Shown here in pieces: positions 42,508 through 50,247 of a stretch of 64,000 nt of DNA. Each line of letters opens with the position of its first letter. Position 1 is the stretch's first letter. Origin of the DNA: Geothrix campi (GTDB taxonomy: Bacteria > Acidobacteriota > Holophagae > Holophagales > Holophagaceae); contig NZ_JANHMP010000003.1 in assembly GCF_024609265.1 (NCBI RefSeq), positions 237,497 to 301,496 of the forward strand, written 5' to 3'. A program made the position numbers and the translations under genes. The notes under the pieces are model-generated. The model saw only the letters and a list, made by a program, of their open reading frames with translations, did not search any database and had not been told where the DNA came from.

Positions 42508-43271
42508 GGCTCCCCGCCCTCCTGCTTGCGGCCCTCGCACTAACGGGCCTTGCCTGCCGCTCACCCCTGACCACCCTGGGGCCGGAACCCGGGGGGCCCA
42601 TCCTGGCGCTCGACGTTCGCATCGAAGACCACAGCCGGAAACTGGCGCGCCTCAAGGATCCCGGAGGGGAGGTGGACACGCCCGCCACACGCCGGGCCGC
42701 CCTGGAGGTCCAGCGCGCGGCCTTTGAGGCGGACCTGCGCGCGGAAGCCGCCGCCCGGGGCCTGCACCTGGATCCAGCCGCGGACCTGCGCCTGGACCTG
42801 ACCATCACCAGCCTGGGCGAGGTGCGGACGAAGTACATCGCCTGGGGCATCGCCAGCGGCGTGGGCTGGGGCGTGGGGGTGGGCCTGCTGGCCCACGACC
42901 CGCGGCTGGCCGTGGGCCTCGGCCTCTACGAGGTGCTGGAGGAGAGCGCCTTCTGGATTGGCGGCTCGGTCCTCGTGGGCCGGTGGTCCAGTCCAGCGGT
43001 GGTGGAGGCACGGCTCTTTCGCGCCGGCGAGGAGAAGCCGCTCTGGAAGGAAACCTACTACGTCTTGTGGGCCAGCCGGGAGCTGAAGGCCTTCCCCCCC
43101 ATCGAGCAGGCCCGGCGCGAGCGCCAGCTCCAGGCGTCTCTTCGGAAAGCCATGGCGCAGCTCTTCCACGATCTGGAAGCCATGCCCGGCTTCCCCCCCG
43201 CGGTCAGCCCTCCGGCACCGGAGCGGCGGGCCCCATCCGCAGCTGCACCAGCGCCACCGCTCCCAGGATGA
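42504..43271 (+). CDS. Hypothetical lipoprotein
   Basis: A 255-residue protein with a clear lipoprotein signal (LLLAALALTGLAC). A charged N-terminal domain rich in Arg and Ala, a glycine-rich hydrophobic stretch (GIASGVGWGVGVGLLAHD) and a proline-rich tail follow. I do not recognise the family. It ends the DUF2339 operon, and its last 68 bases overlap the end of the convergent EamA gene, so the exact C-terminus deserves caution. Confidence 0.65.
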   Translation: MRLPALLLAALALTGLACRSPLTTLGPEPGGPILALDVRIEDHSRKLARLKDPGGEVDTPATRRAALEVQRAAFEADLRAEAAARGLHLDPAADLRLDLTITSLGEVRTKYIAWGIASGVGWGVGVGLLAHDPRLAVGLGLYEVLEESAFWIGGSVLVGRWSSPAVVEARLFRAGEEKPLWKETYYVLWASRELKAFPPIEQARRERQLQASLRKAMAQLFHDLEAMPGFPPAVSPPAPERRAPSAAAPAPPLPG

Positions 43272-44076
43272 TGGCCATGCCGAGCACCTGGCGCAGGCCG
43301 AAGGCCTCGTGCAGGATGAGGCTGCCCAGCAGGACGGCCACCAGCGGGTTCAGGTAGGCGTAGGTGCCCATCTTCGCCGGGGGCCAGACCTTGGCCAGAT
43401 AGACGTAGGCGGAGAAGGCCAGCATGGAGCCGAACAGGGCCAGGTAGACGGCCGCCCCCAAGGCTTTGTGGGTGAGCGGTCCCCGCAGGAACCCGCCGGT
43501 GAGGGGCGCGACCGTGAGTCCGATGACCGCTGCGGTGGCCATCTGGATGCCCACGTTGGTGAGCAGCCCACCGCCGTGGACGAAGTGTTTCCCGTGCAGC
43601 GTGCCCCAGGACCAGATGATGGGGGCCGCCACCAGGGCCGCAAGCCCGCCCGAGTGAACGCGCGCATCGCCCGAAGGCCACACCAGCACGACGACGCCGG
43701 CCAGCCCCAGCAGAAGCCCCATCCAGCCCTTGGGGCCCAACGGCTGTTTCGCCATGGAGAAGACCGCCAGCCACAGGGGCACCAGCGCCGCCAGCACCGC
43801 CGCCAGGCCCGATGAGACGTGCAGCTCAGCCCAGGAGACCAGCGCGTTGGAACCTCCCAGCAGCAAGGCCCCCACGATCATGAGGTGGGGAAGCTCCCGG
43901 GCCGGGGGCCAGGGCTCCCGCCGCAGCCGCCCCATCGCCAGGGCGAGCACCGAGGCAAGGGAGAAGCGCGCCGCCACCAGGCCGTAGGGCGTGAAGGACT
44001 CCAGACCCAGGGCGATGGCGAAGTACGTGGAGCCCCAGACCACCGCCACGGTGAGGTAGGCGAGCCAGCCAAGCAT
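43204..44076 (-). CDS. EamA/DMT-family transporter
   Basis: A ten-helix drug/metabolite transporter of 290 residues with two EamA repeats. The first opens LGWLAYLTVAVVWGSTYFAI; the second contains VAAPIIWSWGTLHGKHF. The ATG at MLGWLAYL has GGAGAGG 5 bases upstream and overlaps the stop of the preceding monooxygenase gene (ATGA). It is the last gene of an Lrp-regulator operon, which suggests export of an amino acid or related metabolite. Confidence 0.88.
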   Translation of the reverse strand: MLGWLAYLTVAVVWGSTYFAIALGLESFTPYGLVAARFSLASVLALAMGRLRREPWPPARELPHLMIVGALLLGGSNALVSWAELHVSSGLAAVLAALVPLWLAVFSMAKQPLGPKGWMGLLLGLAGVVVLVWPSGDARVHSGGLAALVAAPIIWSWGTLHGKHFVHGGGLLTNVGIQMATAAVIGLTVAPLTGGFLRGPLTHKALGAAVYLALFGSMLAFSAYVYLAKVWPPAKMGTYAYLNPLVAVLLGSLILHEAFGLRQVLGMAIILGAVALVQLRMGPAAPVPEG

Positions 44077-44414
44077 CAGGACCTCTCCGGGTTGGATCCG
44101 GAACCGGAGGCACGCTCCACGCGGCAGACCCGCAGGTGGAAGGCGCCATACCACCGCTCCCGCCCCAGGCGCTGGGCCACCGCATGCTCAGCGTGGGCCT
44201 TCCAGGCCGCAATGGCGGCCTCGTCCTTCCAATACGACACGGTGATGCCGAAACCATCGGCATCCCGGGCACTCTCCACCCCGAGGAAGCCCGGCTGAGT
44301 GCGGGCGAGCTCGACCATCCGCTCGGCCATGGCCCCATAGCCCTGATCACCCTCCGTCCGCTGGCTGCTGAAGATCACGGCGAAGTAGGGCGGCTCGGGT
44401 GTCGCCGCGATCAC
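44076..44414 (-). CDS. Antibiotic biosynthesis monooxygenase-fold protein
   Basis: A 112-residue ferredoxin-like dimeric alpha/beta protein of the ABM superfamily. Its pattern FAVIFSSQRTEGDQGYG, TQPGFLGVESARDADGFGI and VSYWKDEAAIAAWKAHAEH is characteristic of a widespread subgroup of unknown substrate. It overlaps the regulator gene upstream and the transporter gene downstream by a few bases, so it belongs to one minus-strand operon. Confidence 0.87.
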   Translation of the reverse strand: MIAATPEPPYFAVIFSSQRTEGDQGYGAMAERMVELARTQPGFLGVESARDADGFGITVSYWKDEAAIAAWKAHAEHAVAQRLGRERWYGAFHLRVCRVERASGSGSNPERS

Positions 44415-44914
44415 TTCTTGGCCTTCTTCCCCTGGCCATCGCCGGGGAAGGGGCTCGGTCCGGCCTTCTCCCAGTGCGTCTCCAGCACGATGGTCGTGCG
44501 GGTGGTGACCATGGGCCCCAGGGCCCGGATGCGGCGCAGGCGCTCGGCGATGCCCGCGGGCGTATCCGCCACGACCTTCAACATCAGGGCATCCTCGCCG
44601 GCCACCGTGTGGGCCTCCAGGATGTCGGGTTCATCTTCGAGCGCCTTGATGAAGCGCTGCTCGATGGCCTCGTTGTTGTCCTTGTAGCGCACCGCCACGA
44701 AGGCCACGTTGGGCTTGTTCACCGCCGCCGGTGCCACCCGGGCCGCGTAGCCCGCGAGGACGCCCTCGGCCTCTAGCCGCTTCACGCGGTCGATGATGGT
44801 GGGACGGCTCACGCCGAGCCGCTCCGCCAATTCAGCGTGGCTCATGCGGCCTTCCTGCTGGAGCAGGGCCACCAGACGCCGGTTCAGATCGTCTTCCATC
44901 AACGTCTTCGCCAT
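44411..44914 (-). CDS. Lrp/AsnC-family transcriptional regulator
   Basis: A 167-residue feast/famine regulator. The N-terminal helix-turn-helix is LVALLQQEGRMSHAELAERL followed by GVSRPTIIDRVKRLEAEGVL. The C-terminal RAM domain holds the ligand site (VAGEDALMLKVVADTPAGIA). The ATG at MAKTLMEDD has AGGAG 6 bases upstream. It is divergent from kdsA and heads the operon with the ABM protein and EamA transporter, which it probably controls in response to an amino acid. Confidence 0.93.
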   Translation of the reverse strand: MAKTLMEDDLNRRLVALLQQEGRMSHAELAERLGVSRPTIIDRVKRLEAEGVLAGYAARVAPAAVNKPNVAFVAVRYKDNNEAIEQRFIKALEDEPDILEAHTVAGEDALMLKVVADTPAGIAERLRRIRALGPMVTTRTTIVLETHWEKAGPSPFPGDGQGKKAKK

Positions 44915-44948
44915 GCCGGACTCCTGGAAATGGGGTTTGTGAGATCTA

Positions 44949-44963
44949 TTGAACACTGTGCAA
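44949..44963. promoter_or_regulatory. Candidate Lrp-type operator
   Basis: A 15-bp inverted repeat, TTGAACACTGTGCAA (7-1-7 with one mismatch), lies 35 bases upstream of the regulator start, in the divergent region with kdsA. Lrp-family sites are often 15-bp palindromes. Binding is inferred. Confidence 0.45.
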
Positions 44964-45033
44964 GACTACCCATCAATACGGATGACAACCCGTAAATGAC
45001 CCAGGTCGAGGTAAAATGCAGGCAGAGGTGCAC

Positions 45034-45864
45034 ATGGACTTCACCCGACCCTTCACTGGCCAGAGCTTCTTCCTGATCGCGGGGCCCTGCGTCATCGAAA
45101 GCCGGGAGCACGCCCACCTGATGGCCTCCAGCCTGCGGGATCTGGCGGAGGCCCGGGGCATCCCCTTCATCTACAAATCCAGCTTCGACAAGGCCAACCG
45201 TACCAGCCGCGACAGCCACCGGGGACCCGGCATGGAGGGGGGGCTCGACATCCTGGCGGAGGTCCGCAGCCGCTATGGCGTGCCGGTGCTGACCGACGTG
45301 CATGAGAGCGACCAGTGCGCCCCGGCGGCCCAGGCCGTGGACGTGCTCCAGATCCCGGCCTTCCTCTGCCGCCAGACCGACCTGCTCCTGGCCGCCGCAG
45401 CCACCGGACGCACGGTGAACCTGAAGAAGGGCCAGTTCCTCGCGCCCTGGGATCTGAAGCACGGCGTGGAGAAGCTGAAGTCCGTCCCCGGCCACGGCCC
45501 GGTCTGGGTGACCGAGCGCGGGTCGAGCTTCGGCTACGGCAACCTGGTCGTCGATTTCCAGAGCTTTCCCCACCTGCGGAAGACCGGCTGCCCGGTGGTT
45601 TTCGACGCCACTCACAGCGTGCAGAAACCCGGTTCCCTGGGGGCCACCACCGGCGGGGCCCGGGAAATGATCCCCACCCTGGCCCGGGCCGCGGCTACGG
45701 CCGTGGATGGTTTCTTCTTCGAGGTGCATGACTGCCCCGAAAAGGCCTGGAGCGACGGACCGAACGCCATGAGATTGGAGCAGTTCGGCGCCCTGCTGGA
45801 CGAGCTGCTGGTGCTCTGGAGGGCGGGCCGCGCCGCGGCACAGCTCGATCCCGCCGGCCAGTGA
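45034..45864 (+). CDS. kdsA: 3-deoxy-8-phosphooctulonate synthase (KDO-8-P synthase)
   Basis: KDO-8-phosphate synthase, which joins arabinose-5-phosphate and PEP for lipopolysaccharide inner core; 276 residues. FLIAGPCVIESREHAH holds the Cys of metal-dependent (class II) enzymes. KSSFDKANRTSRDSHRGPG is the PEP/A5P loop. Further ligands fit DATHSVQKPG, FFEVHDCPEKA and SDGPNAM. AGAGG lies 5 bases before this ATG. The in-frame ATG at 45016 also has GAGG and would add six residues. It indicates an LPS-bearing outer membrane. Confidence 0.96.
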   Translation: MDFTRPFTGQSFFLIAGPCVIESREHAHLMASSLRDLAEARGIPFIYKSSFDKANRTSRDSHRGPGMEGGLDILAEVRSRYGVPVLTDVHESDQCAPAAQAVDVLQIPAFLCRQTDLLLAAAATGRTVNLKKGQFLAPWDLKHGVEKLKSVPGHGPVWVTERGSSFGYGNLVVDFQSFPHLRKTGCPVVFDATHSVQKPGSLGATTGGAREMIPTLARAAATAVDGFFFEVHDCPEKAWSDGPNAMRLEQFGALLDELLVLWRAGRAAAQLDPAGQ

Positions 45865-45874
45865 GGGGGCGGTG

Positions 45875-46420
45875 ATGGCCGAGCCGGTCAAGGCCGGGCG
45901 CGCCCTGGAGTTGCGCCCCCTGCGCCTGCGCGACGCCAGGGCCTTGTTCGCCCTGGTCGACGCCAACCGGAACCGCCTGCGCCGCTGGCTGCCCTGGCCC
46001 GAGGCAAACCGCAGTTTGCAGGATTCCCGCGCCTACATCCTGCGCGTGCGCGCCCAGGCCAAGCTGGGCGCCGCCCTCCCCTTCGGGCTCTGGTGGAAGG
46101 GAAGCCTGGTGGGCGTGGCAGGCTTCGTATGGATCGACCCCGCCAACAGAAGCGCCGCCATCGGCTACTGGCTGACCCAGGATGTGGAGGGGCGCGGCCT
46201 GATGACCGCCGCCGTCTCCGCGCTGCTCCGGCATGGCTTCCGCGTCCTGAAGCTCAATCGCATTGAAATCCGCGCGGGCGTCCGCAACCGCCGCAGCCGT
46301 GCCATCCCCGAGCGCCTGGGCTTCCGCCATGAGGGCACCCTGCGGCAGGCGGAACGCCTTGCAGACCGCTATGTGGACCACGCCGTCTACGGGTTGCTGG
46401 CCGGGGAGTGGAAGCCTTAG
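45875..46420 (+). CDS. GNAT-family acetyltransferase (RimJ/RimL type)
   Basis: A 181-residue N-acetyltransferase. The RimJ/RimL pattern is present: LELRPLRLRDARALFALVDA, VGVAGFVWIDPANRSAAIGYWL, the acetyl-CoA loop VEGRGLMTAAVSALLRHGF, and RSRAIPERLGFRHEGTLRQA. The target may be an N-terminal amino group or a small molecule. AGGGGG precedes the ATG; a GTG codon sits just before it. The stop overlaps that of the convergent TonB-like gene. Confidence 0.88.
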   Translation: MAEPVKAGRALELRPLRLRDARALFALVDANRNRLRRWLPWPEANRSLQDSRAYILRVRAQAKLGAALPFGLWWKGSLVGVAGFVWIDPANRSAAIGYWLTQDVEGRGLMTAAVSALLRHGFRVLKLNRIEIRAGVRNRRSRAIPERLGFRHEGTLRQAERLADRYVDHAVYGLLAGEWKP

Positions 46421-47595
46421 CGCAACCGGAAGGGCATCGTCAGCTTGAACCGCGCGTACTGGGGCATGCCATTGAGTAGGGCTGGCTGGAACTTCCAGTC
46501 CAGCGCATAGCCGATGGCCGTCAGGAGCAGGGGGCCCGGGCCCTCCAGTGCCTCGGCCCGAGAGACCAGGCCCTCGGGATCGACCACCAGCTCGATGACC
46601 ACCGTTCCCTGCACGCGATGCATCTTCGCGGAGGTCGGATAAGGCGGCGCGGGCGGCTGGTACTTGACCCGGATCTGGCTGAAATCGAAGTCGACTGCCT
46701 TGCCGGTCGGAGCAGCGGGAGGGGTCTTGGGCGTGCTGGCGGCCACCGACCCCTGGGCCGTCTTCGGTGCGGAAGGCCGGGGTGTGCTGACCAGGAGTTC
46801 GGCGAGGGTTCGGCGGACCGTGGCCCGGAGCAATTCCTGGAACTGGCCCTCGCCCTTCTGGCCCACCACATGCCCGAGGAACCCGATGCGCTGGGGCTTC
46901 CCGGGCTCGTTCGCCGCGAGTTCGCGGTCGGCCCAGAGTGAGCAGCGTTCACTGGTCTGGCACAGGTAGAGATCCGCTCCCACTCGGACGGTCTGGATCT
47001 CGAGCTTCACGTGGAACGTGTCCCGAGGGGCCGCTTCGGAAGCCTCGACCTGCCTCAGGCCACTCCGGTCGAGCAGGGCCTGGATCTCTGCCTGCAGCTG
47101 CTCCAGAGGCAAGGTCGCCGCACCGTCCAAGGGCTTTTGCATGACCTGGAAGACCACCTTGCTTGGCACCGTTCCGGACTCGGAGGCTGGCATATCCGTC
47201 AGATGGAAGGGTACCTGGAGATCGCATTGCACTCTGGCCGGCTGGCCATCGATAGTGACTGGCTGGAAGATCCAGGAACCGAGGAAAGCTTCTGCCGCGC
47301 CGCGGAGCAGCGCCGGTCCCTCCAGAGCCTGGGCCCGTTCCACGCCTCCCTTGACTCCGATCGTGAGTCTCAAGAGGACCGTCCCCTGAACGTTCGCGAG
47401 GCGGGCCAGCGGCGGGTAGATCGGCGCCGGTGGGTGGTGGCGCGCGACGAGGCGTGAGAATTCCCAAGGCACGGGAGCCGTCCCCACGGGCTCGCCGAGG
47501 GGCCCCGCCTGGACGCGAACCGTGTCGGACGGGGCCTGGGCCGCCGCCGGGGAACCAAACCACAGGCAACACAAAACGCAGATGACGGGACGCAT
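46417..47595 (-). CDS. Secreted protein with two TonB C-terminal-like domains
   Basis: A 392-residue protein with a cleavable-looking signal (VICVLCCLWFGSPAAAQAP) and two TonB/TolA-type C-terminal repeats. The first is at about 50-135 (PPAPIYPPLARLANVQGTVL, ending FQPVTIDGQPA). The second is at about 310-392 (PYPTSAKMHRVQGTVVIELVV, ending KFQPALLNGMPQYARF). Between them is an unrelated domain of about 170 residues. Without an N-terminal membrane anchor it is not a classical energy transducer; similar proteins in Acidobacteriota are of unknown role. GAGG is 5 bases before the chosen ATG. Confidence 0.78.
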   Translation of the reverse strand: MRPVICVLCCLWFGSPAAAQAPSDTVRVQAGPLGEPVGTAPVPWEFSRLVARHHPPAPIYPPLARLANVQGTVLLRLTIGVKGGVERAQALEGPALLRGAAEAFLGSWIFQPVTIDGQPARVQCDLQVPFHLTDMPASESGTVPSKVVFQVMQKPLDGAATLPLEQLQAEIQALLDRSGLRQVEASEAAPRDTFHVKLEIQTVRVGADLYLCQTSERCSLWADRELAANEPGKPQRIGFLGHVVGQKGEGQFQELLRATVRRTLAELLVSTPRPSAPKTAQGSVAASTPKTPPAAPTGKAVDFDFSQIRVKYQPPAPPYPTSAKMHRVQGTVVIELVVDPEGLVSRAEALEGPGPLLLTAIGYALDWKFQPALLNGMPQYARFKLTMPFRLR

Positions 47596-47641
47596 GCTGG
47601 CCTCGGGGAGCATCGGCCAGTATAAGGGCTCCGCGTGGAAC

Positions 47642-48502
47642 CTACTCCAGCCCCGCCGCGTAGGTGAGGTTCAGTAGGGCCATGGCCCGGGTCACCTTGC
47701 CCACGCTGTTCTTGGTGGTATCGGTGTAGGGGATGCCACGACGGTCCAGGGCCTCATAATCGAAGTTGCCGTCGCCGCTGAGGTCGAAGCAGAGGGCGCC
47801 ATCCTTGATCCACTCCGTGCGGATCTGGTACCCGGGGGCGGGTACGGCGCTCACGATGACATCGGCCATGCGGATGAAGCCTTCGAGGTGCGCCTGGTTG
47901 GTGGCGGCGTGGCAGAGGATGGGAGTGGCCTTGAGGTTGGCCACCATGGCCGTGAGGGGTCGGCCGATGCGCAGGCTGTCGTTGATGACGAGCACTGTCT
48001 TGCCCACCAGCCAGCCTTCCCCGAACCCGCGCTTCAGCGTCTTCACGATGGCCCGGGCCGTGCAGGGCGTCATGCAGCGGTGCTGGGTGCCGTCGTCCAT
48101 GCGCTTCCGGTACTTGTTCAGGTAGCCGATGTTGATGGAGTGCAGGCCTTCGATGTCCTTGCCGGGATCCACCAGGTCCATCACCTCGTCGTCCTTGATC
48201 TCGGGGTAGCGCAGGGGATAGAAGATGAACACCCCGTGGGTCTTCTCGTCCTGGTTCAGACGGGCGATGAGCTTCACCAGCTGCATGCCGTTCTCCACGC
48301 GCAGGTCCGCGGCGTTGATGCCCAGATCCTCGCAATCCTTCATGAGCCAACGCTGGTAGGTGACGCTGCCGGGATCGTGGCTGCCGAGGATGACCCCCAG
48401 GCCCGGCGAGAAGCCCAGCTTCTTCACGCTTGAGCGCACCAGGTCCAGGTAGTGCCGGGCGGTCTCCTGGCAGTCGAGCTTCCCCGTGAGCGTGGTGGGC
48501 AT
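47642..48502 (-). CDS. Divergent FolD-like methylenetetrahydrofolate dehydrogenase
   Basis: A 286-residue protein with the FolD fold. The N-terminal region GVILGSHDPGSVTYQRWLMK corresponds to VGxDPAS-YVxxK, and DPGKDIEGLHSINIGYL to KDVDG. CMTPCTARAIVKTLKRGF and LVGKTVLVINDSLRIGRPL form the NAD(P) domain. By eye, the catalytic Lys after the Tyr is Leu53, the Gln of VQLPLP is Phe, and the second Asp of KDVDG is Glu. This resembles monofunctional NAD-dependent dehydrogenases such as yeast Mtd1, so cyclohydrolase activity is doubtful. The ATG at MPTTLTG is preferred over one four codons upstream. Confidence 0.8.
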   Translation of the reverse strand: MPTTLTGKLDCQETARHYLDLVRSSVKKLGFSPGLGVILGSHDPGSVTYQRWLMKDCEDLGINAADLRVENGMQLVKLIARLNQDEKTHGVFIFYPLRYPEIKDDEVMDLVDPGKDIEGLHSINIGYLNKYRKRMDDGTQHRCMTPCTARAIVKTLKRGFGEGWLVGKTVLVINDSLRIGRPLTAMVANLKATPILCHAATNQAHLEGFIRMADVIVSAVPAPGYQIRTEWIKDGALCFDLSGDGNFDYEALDRRGIPYTDTTKNSVGKVTRAMALLNLTYAAGLE

Positions 48503-48570
48503 ACGGCACCTCACCCTTCAGTTTATCCGTCCGGCGCGTCTTCCGGAGGGCGGGGCTCTATCCTGGTGCC

Positions 48571-50025
48571 ATGCGTTCATCCAAGCCTCAACCCCGCGAG
48601 CTCCAGGCCCGGCTCCGCACCGCCTATCCCGACGCCCGCTGCGCCCTCGACCACCGGGATCCCTTCCAGCTGGTGGTGGCCACCATCCTCAGCGCCCAGT
48701 GCACGGACGCCCGGGTGAACCTCACCACACCCGCCCTCTTCGCCCGCTTTCCCGACGCGGCAAGCCTGGCGGAGGCCCGCCAGGAGGACGTGGAAGCCCT
48801 CATCAAATCCACGGGATTCTTCCGCAACAAGGCGAAGAACCTCATCGGACTCGGACAGGCCCTGATGGCGCGACATGGTGGTCAGGTGCCCTCGGCGCCC
48901 GCTGCGTTGGGAGCCCTGCCGGGTGTGGGCCAGAAGACGGCCAATGTCGTCCTGGCCAACGCCTTCGGCGTGCCGGCCCTGGCGGTGGACACCCACATCT
49001 TCCGCGTGGCGCGCCGGCTGGGCCTGTCGAAGGCCACCACGCCCGAGAAGGTGGAAGCCGATCTCTGCCGCCTCTTCCCCCGGGAAGACTGGATCGAGCT
49101 GCACCATCAGCTCATCTTCCACGGCCGCCGCATCTGCGACGCCCGCCGCCCGGACTGCGCCGCCTGCCCCCTGCTGGACCTCTGCCCCACGGGGCTCGGG
49201 CAGATGAAGGATCCGCACCTGGGTGTGAGGCTGGCTTTGGCCAGTCCTCAGGCTTCAGTCCCCAGGCCTCGGGCCGCGGCACCCGCCACGCAGGTTCCAA
49301 CGGATGACGCCCCCCAACGCATCGTGAGCCTCGTGCCGTCGGTGACGGAACTGCTCGTGCAGTGGGGGCTGGCGGCCCGACTGGCGGGGCGCACGCGCTA
49401 CTGCATCGAACCCAAGTGGATCCGCAATACGGTGCCCGCCGTAGGCGGCACCAAGAACCCCGACCTGGACCGGATCCGGGACCTGGCACCGGATCTCGTA
49501 ATCCTCGAACGGGACGAGAACCCGAAAGAGGTGGCCGACGCCCTCACGGCCCTCGGCCTTCCCTGGCTGGCCCTGGAGATCCGCACGGTGAAAGACTGCG
49601 TCGCCGCCCTGCGGGAACTCGGCATCCGCCTGGGAGTACCCGAGGCCGGCGAGGCGCGCGCCACCGCCCTGGAAGCCTCGTTGAAGGGCCGCCGCCGCAA
49701 GGGCCCCCGGGCCCTGGTCCTCATCTGGAAGGAGCCCTGGATGAGCGCCGGGCCCGATACCTACCTGGGCGACCTGCTGCGCCAAGGCGGCTTCACGCCC
49801 ATCGGCCCAGACCGTTACCCCGTGCTGTCGGAAACGGACCTGGAGGTCCTCGCCCCCGAGGTCATCCTCCTCCCCACCGAGCCCTACCGCTTCAACCGCC
49901 GGCACCAGGCGGAGCTGCAGAGGCGCTTCCCACACGCAGCCGTGCACCTCATGGATGGCCAGGCCCTGACCTGGTACCTCAGCAGGACGGAAGCGGGCCT
50001 CGACCTGGTGCGAGGCTTCCGATAG
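48571..50025 (+). CDS. nth: Endonuclease III fused to a BtuF-like metal-receptor domain
   Basis: A 484-residue fusion. Residues 1-210 are a complete endonuclease III: ILSAQCTDARVNL, helix-hairpin-helix ALPGVGQKTANVVLANAFG with Lys122, VDTHIFRVARRLGL with Asp140, and a 4Fe-4S set Cys189-x6-Cys196-x2-Cys199-x5-Cys205. After a Pro/Ala linker, residues about 248-484 form a helical-backbone metal-receptor domain (RIVSLVPSVTELLVQWGLA, APDLVILERDENPKEVADAL), the fold of BtuF-type substrate-binding proteins. There is no signal peptide, so it should be cytoplasmic. The DNA glycosylase/lyase role is safe; the partner domain's role is unknown. Confidence 0.93.
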   Translation: MRSSKPQPRELQARLRTAYPDARCALDHRDPFQLVVATILSAQCTDARVNLTTPALFARFPDAASLAEARQEDVEALIKSTGFFRNKAKNLIGLGQALMARHGGQVPSAPAALGALPGVGQKTANVVLANAFGVPALAVDTHIFRVARRLGLSKATTPEKVEADLCRLFPREDWIELHHQLIFHGRRICDARRPDCAACPLLDLCPTGLGQMKDPHLGVRLALASPQASVPRPRAAAPATQVPTDDAPQRIVSLVPSVTELLVQWGLAARLAGRTRYCIEPKWIRNTVPAVGGTKNPDLDRIRDLAPDLVILERDENPKEVADALTALGLPWLALEIRTVKDCVAALRELGIRLGVPEAGEARATALEASLKGRRRKGPRALVLIWKEPWMSAGPDTYLGDLLRQGGFTPIGPDRYPVLSETDLEVLAPEVILLPTEPYRFNRRHQAELQRRFPHAAVHLMDGQALTWYLSRTEAGLDLVRGFR

Positions 50026-50247
50026 CCAGGGCGGTCCACGCCCCTCGAGAGGGGTTGCCTGTCCTGCCGCACGCGGAGCTGCACATCGGCTGTACGGATG
50101 GCTTTGTCGGCCACGCGCTCATGCGGGCGCTCCTGGAGCGGGTCCTGACCCCTGCTCGGATGGCGACCGAAGCCGTGAAGCCCGGCCAGCCATAGCCTCG
50201 TCAATCGAGGTATTATGACCAGCGAGCCTGACCCCGCCGGAGGATCC

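Noticed and set aside
50026-50247. A possible small gene between the Nth fusion and the thioredoxin gene
   Set aside because: Short frames exist, but none has a ribosome site or a recognisable family. Only a short hairpin was noted.
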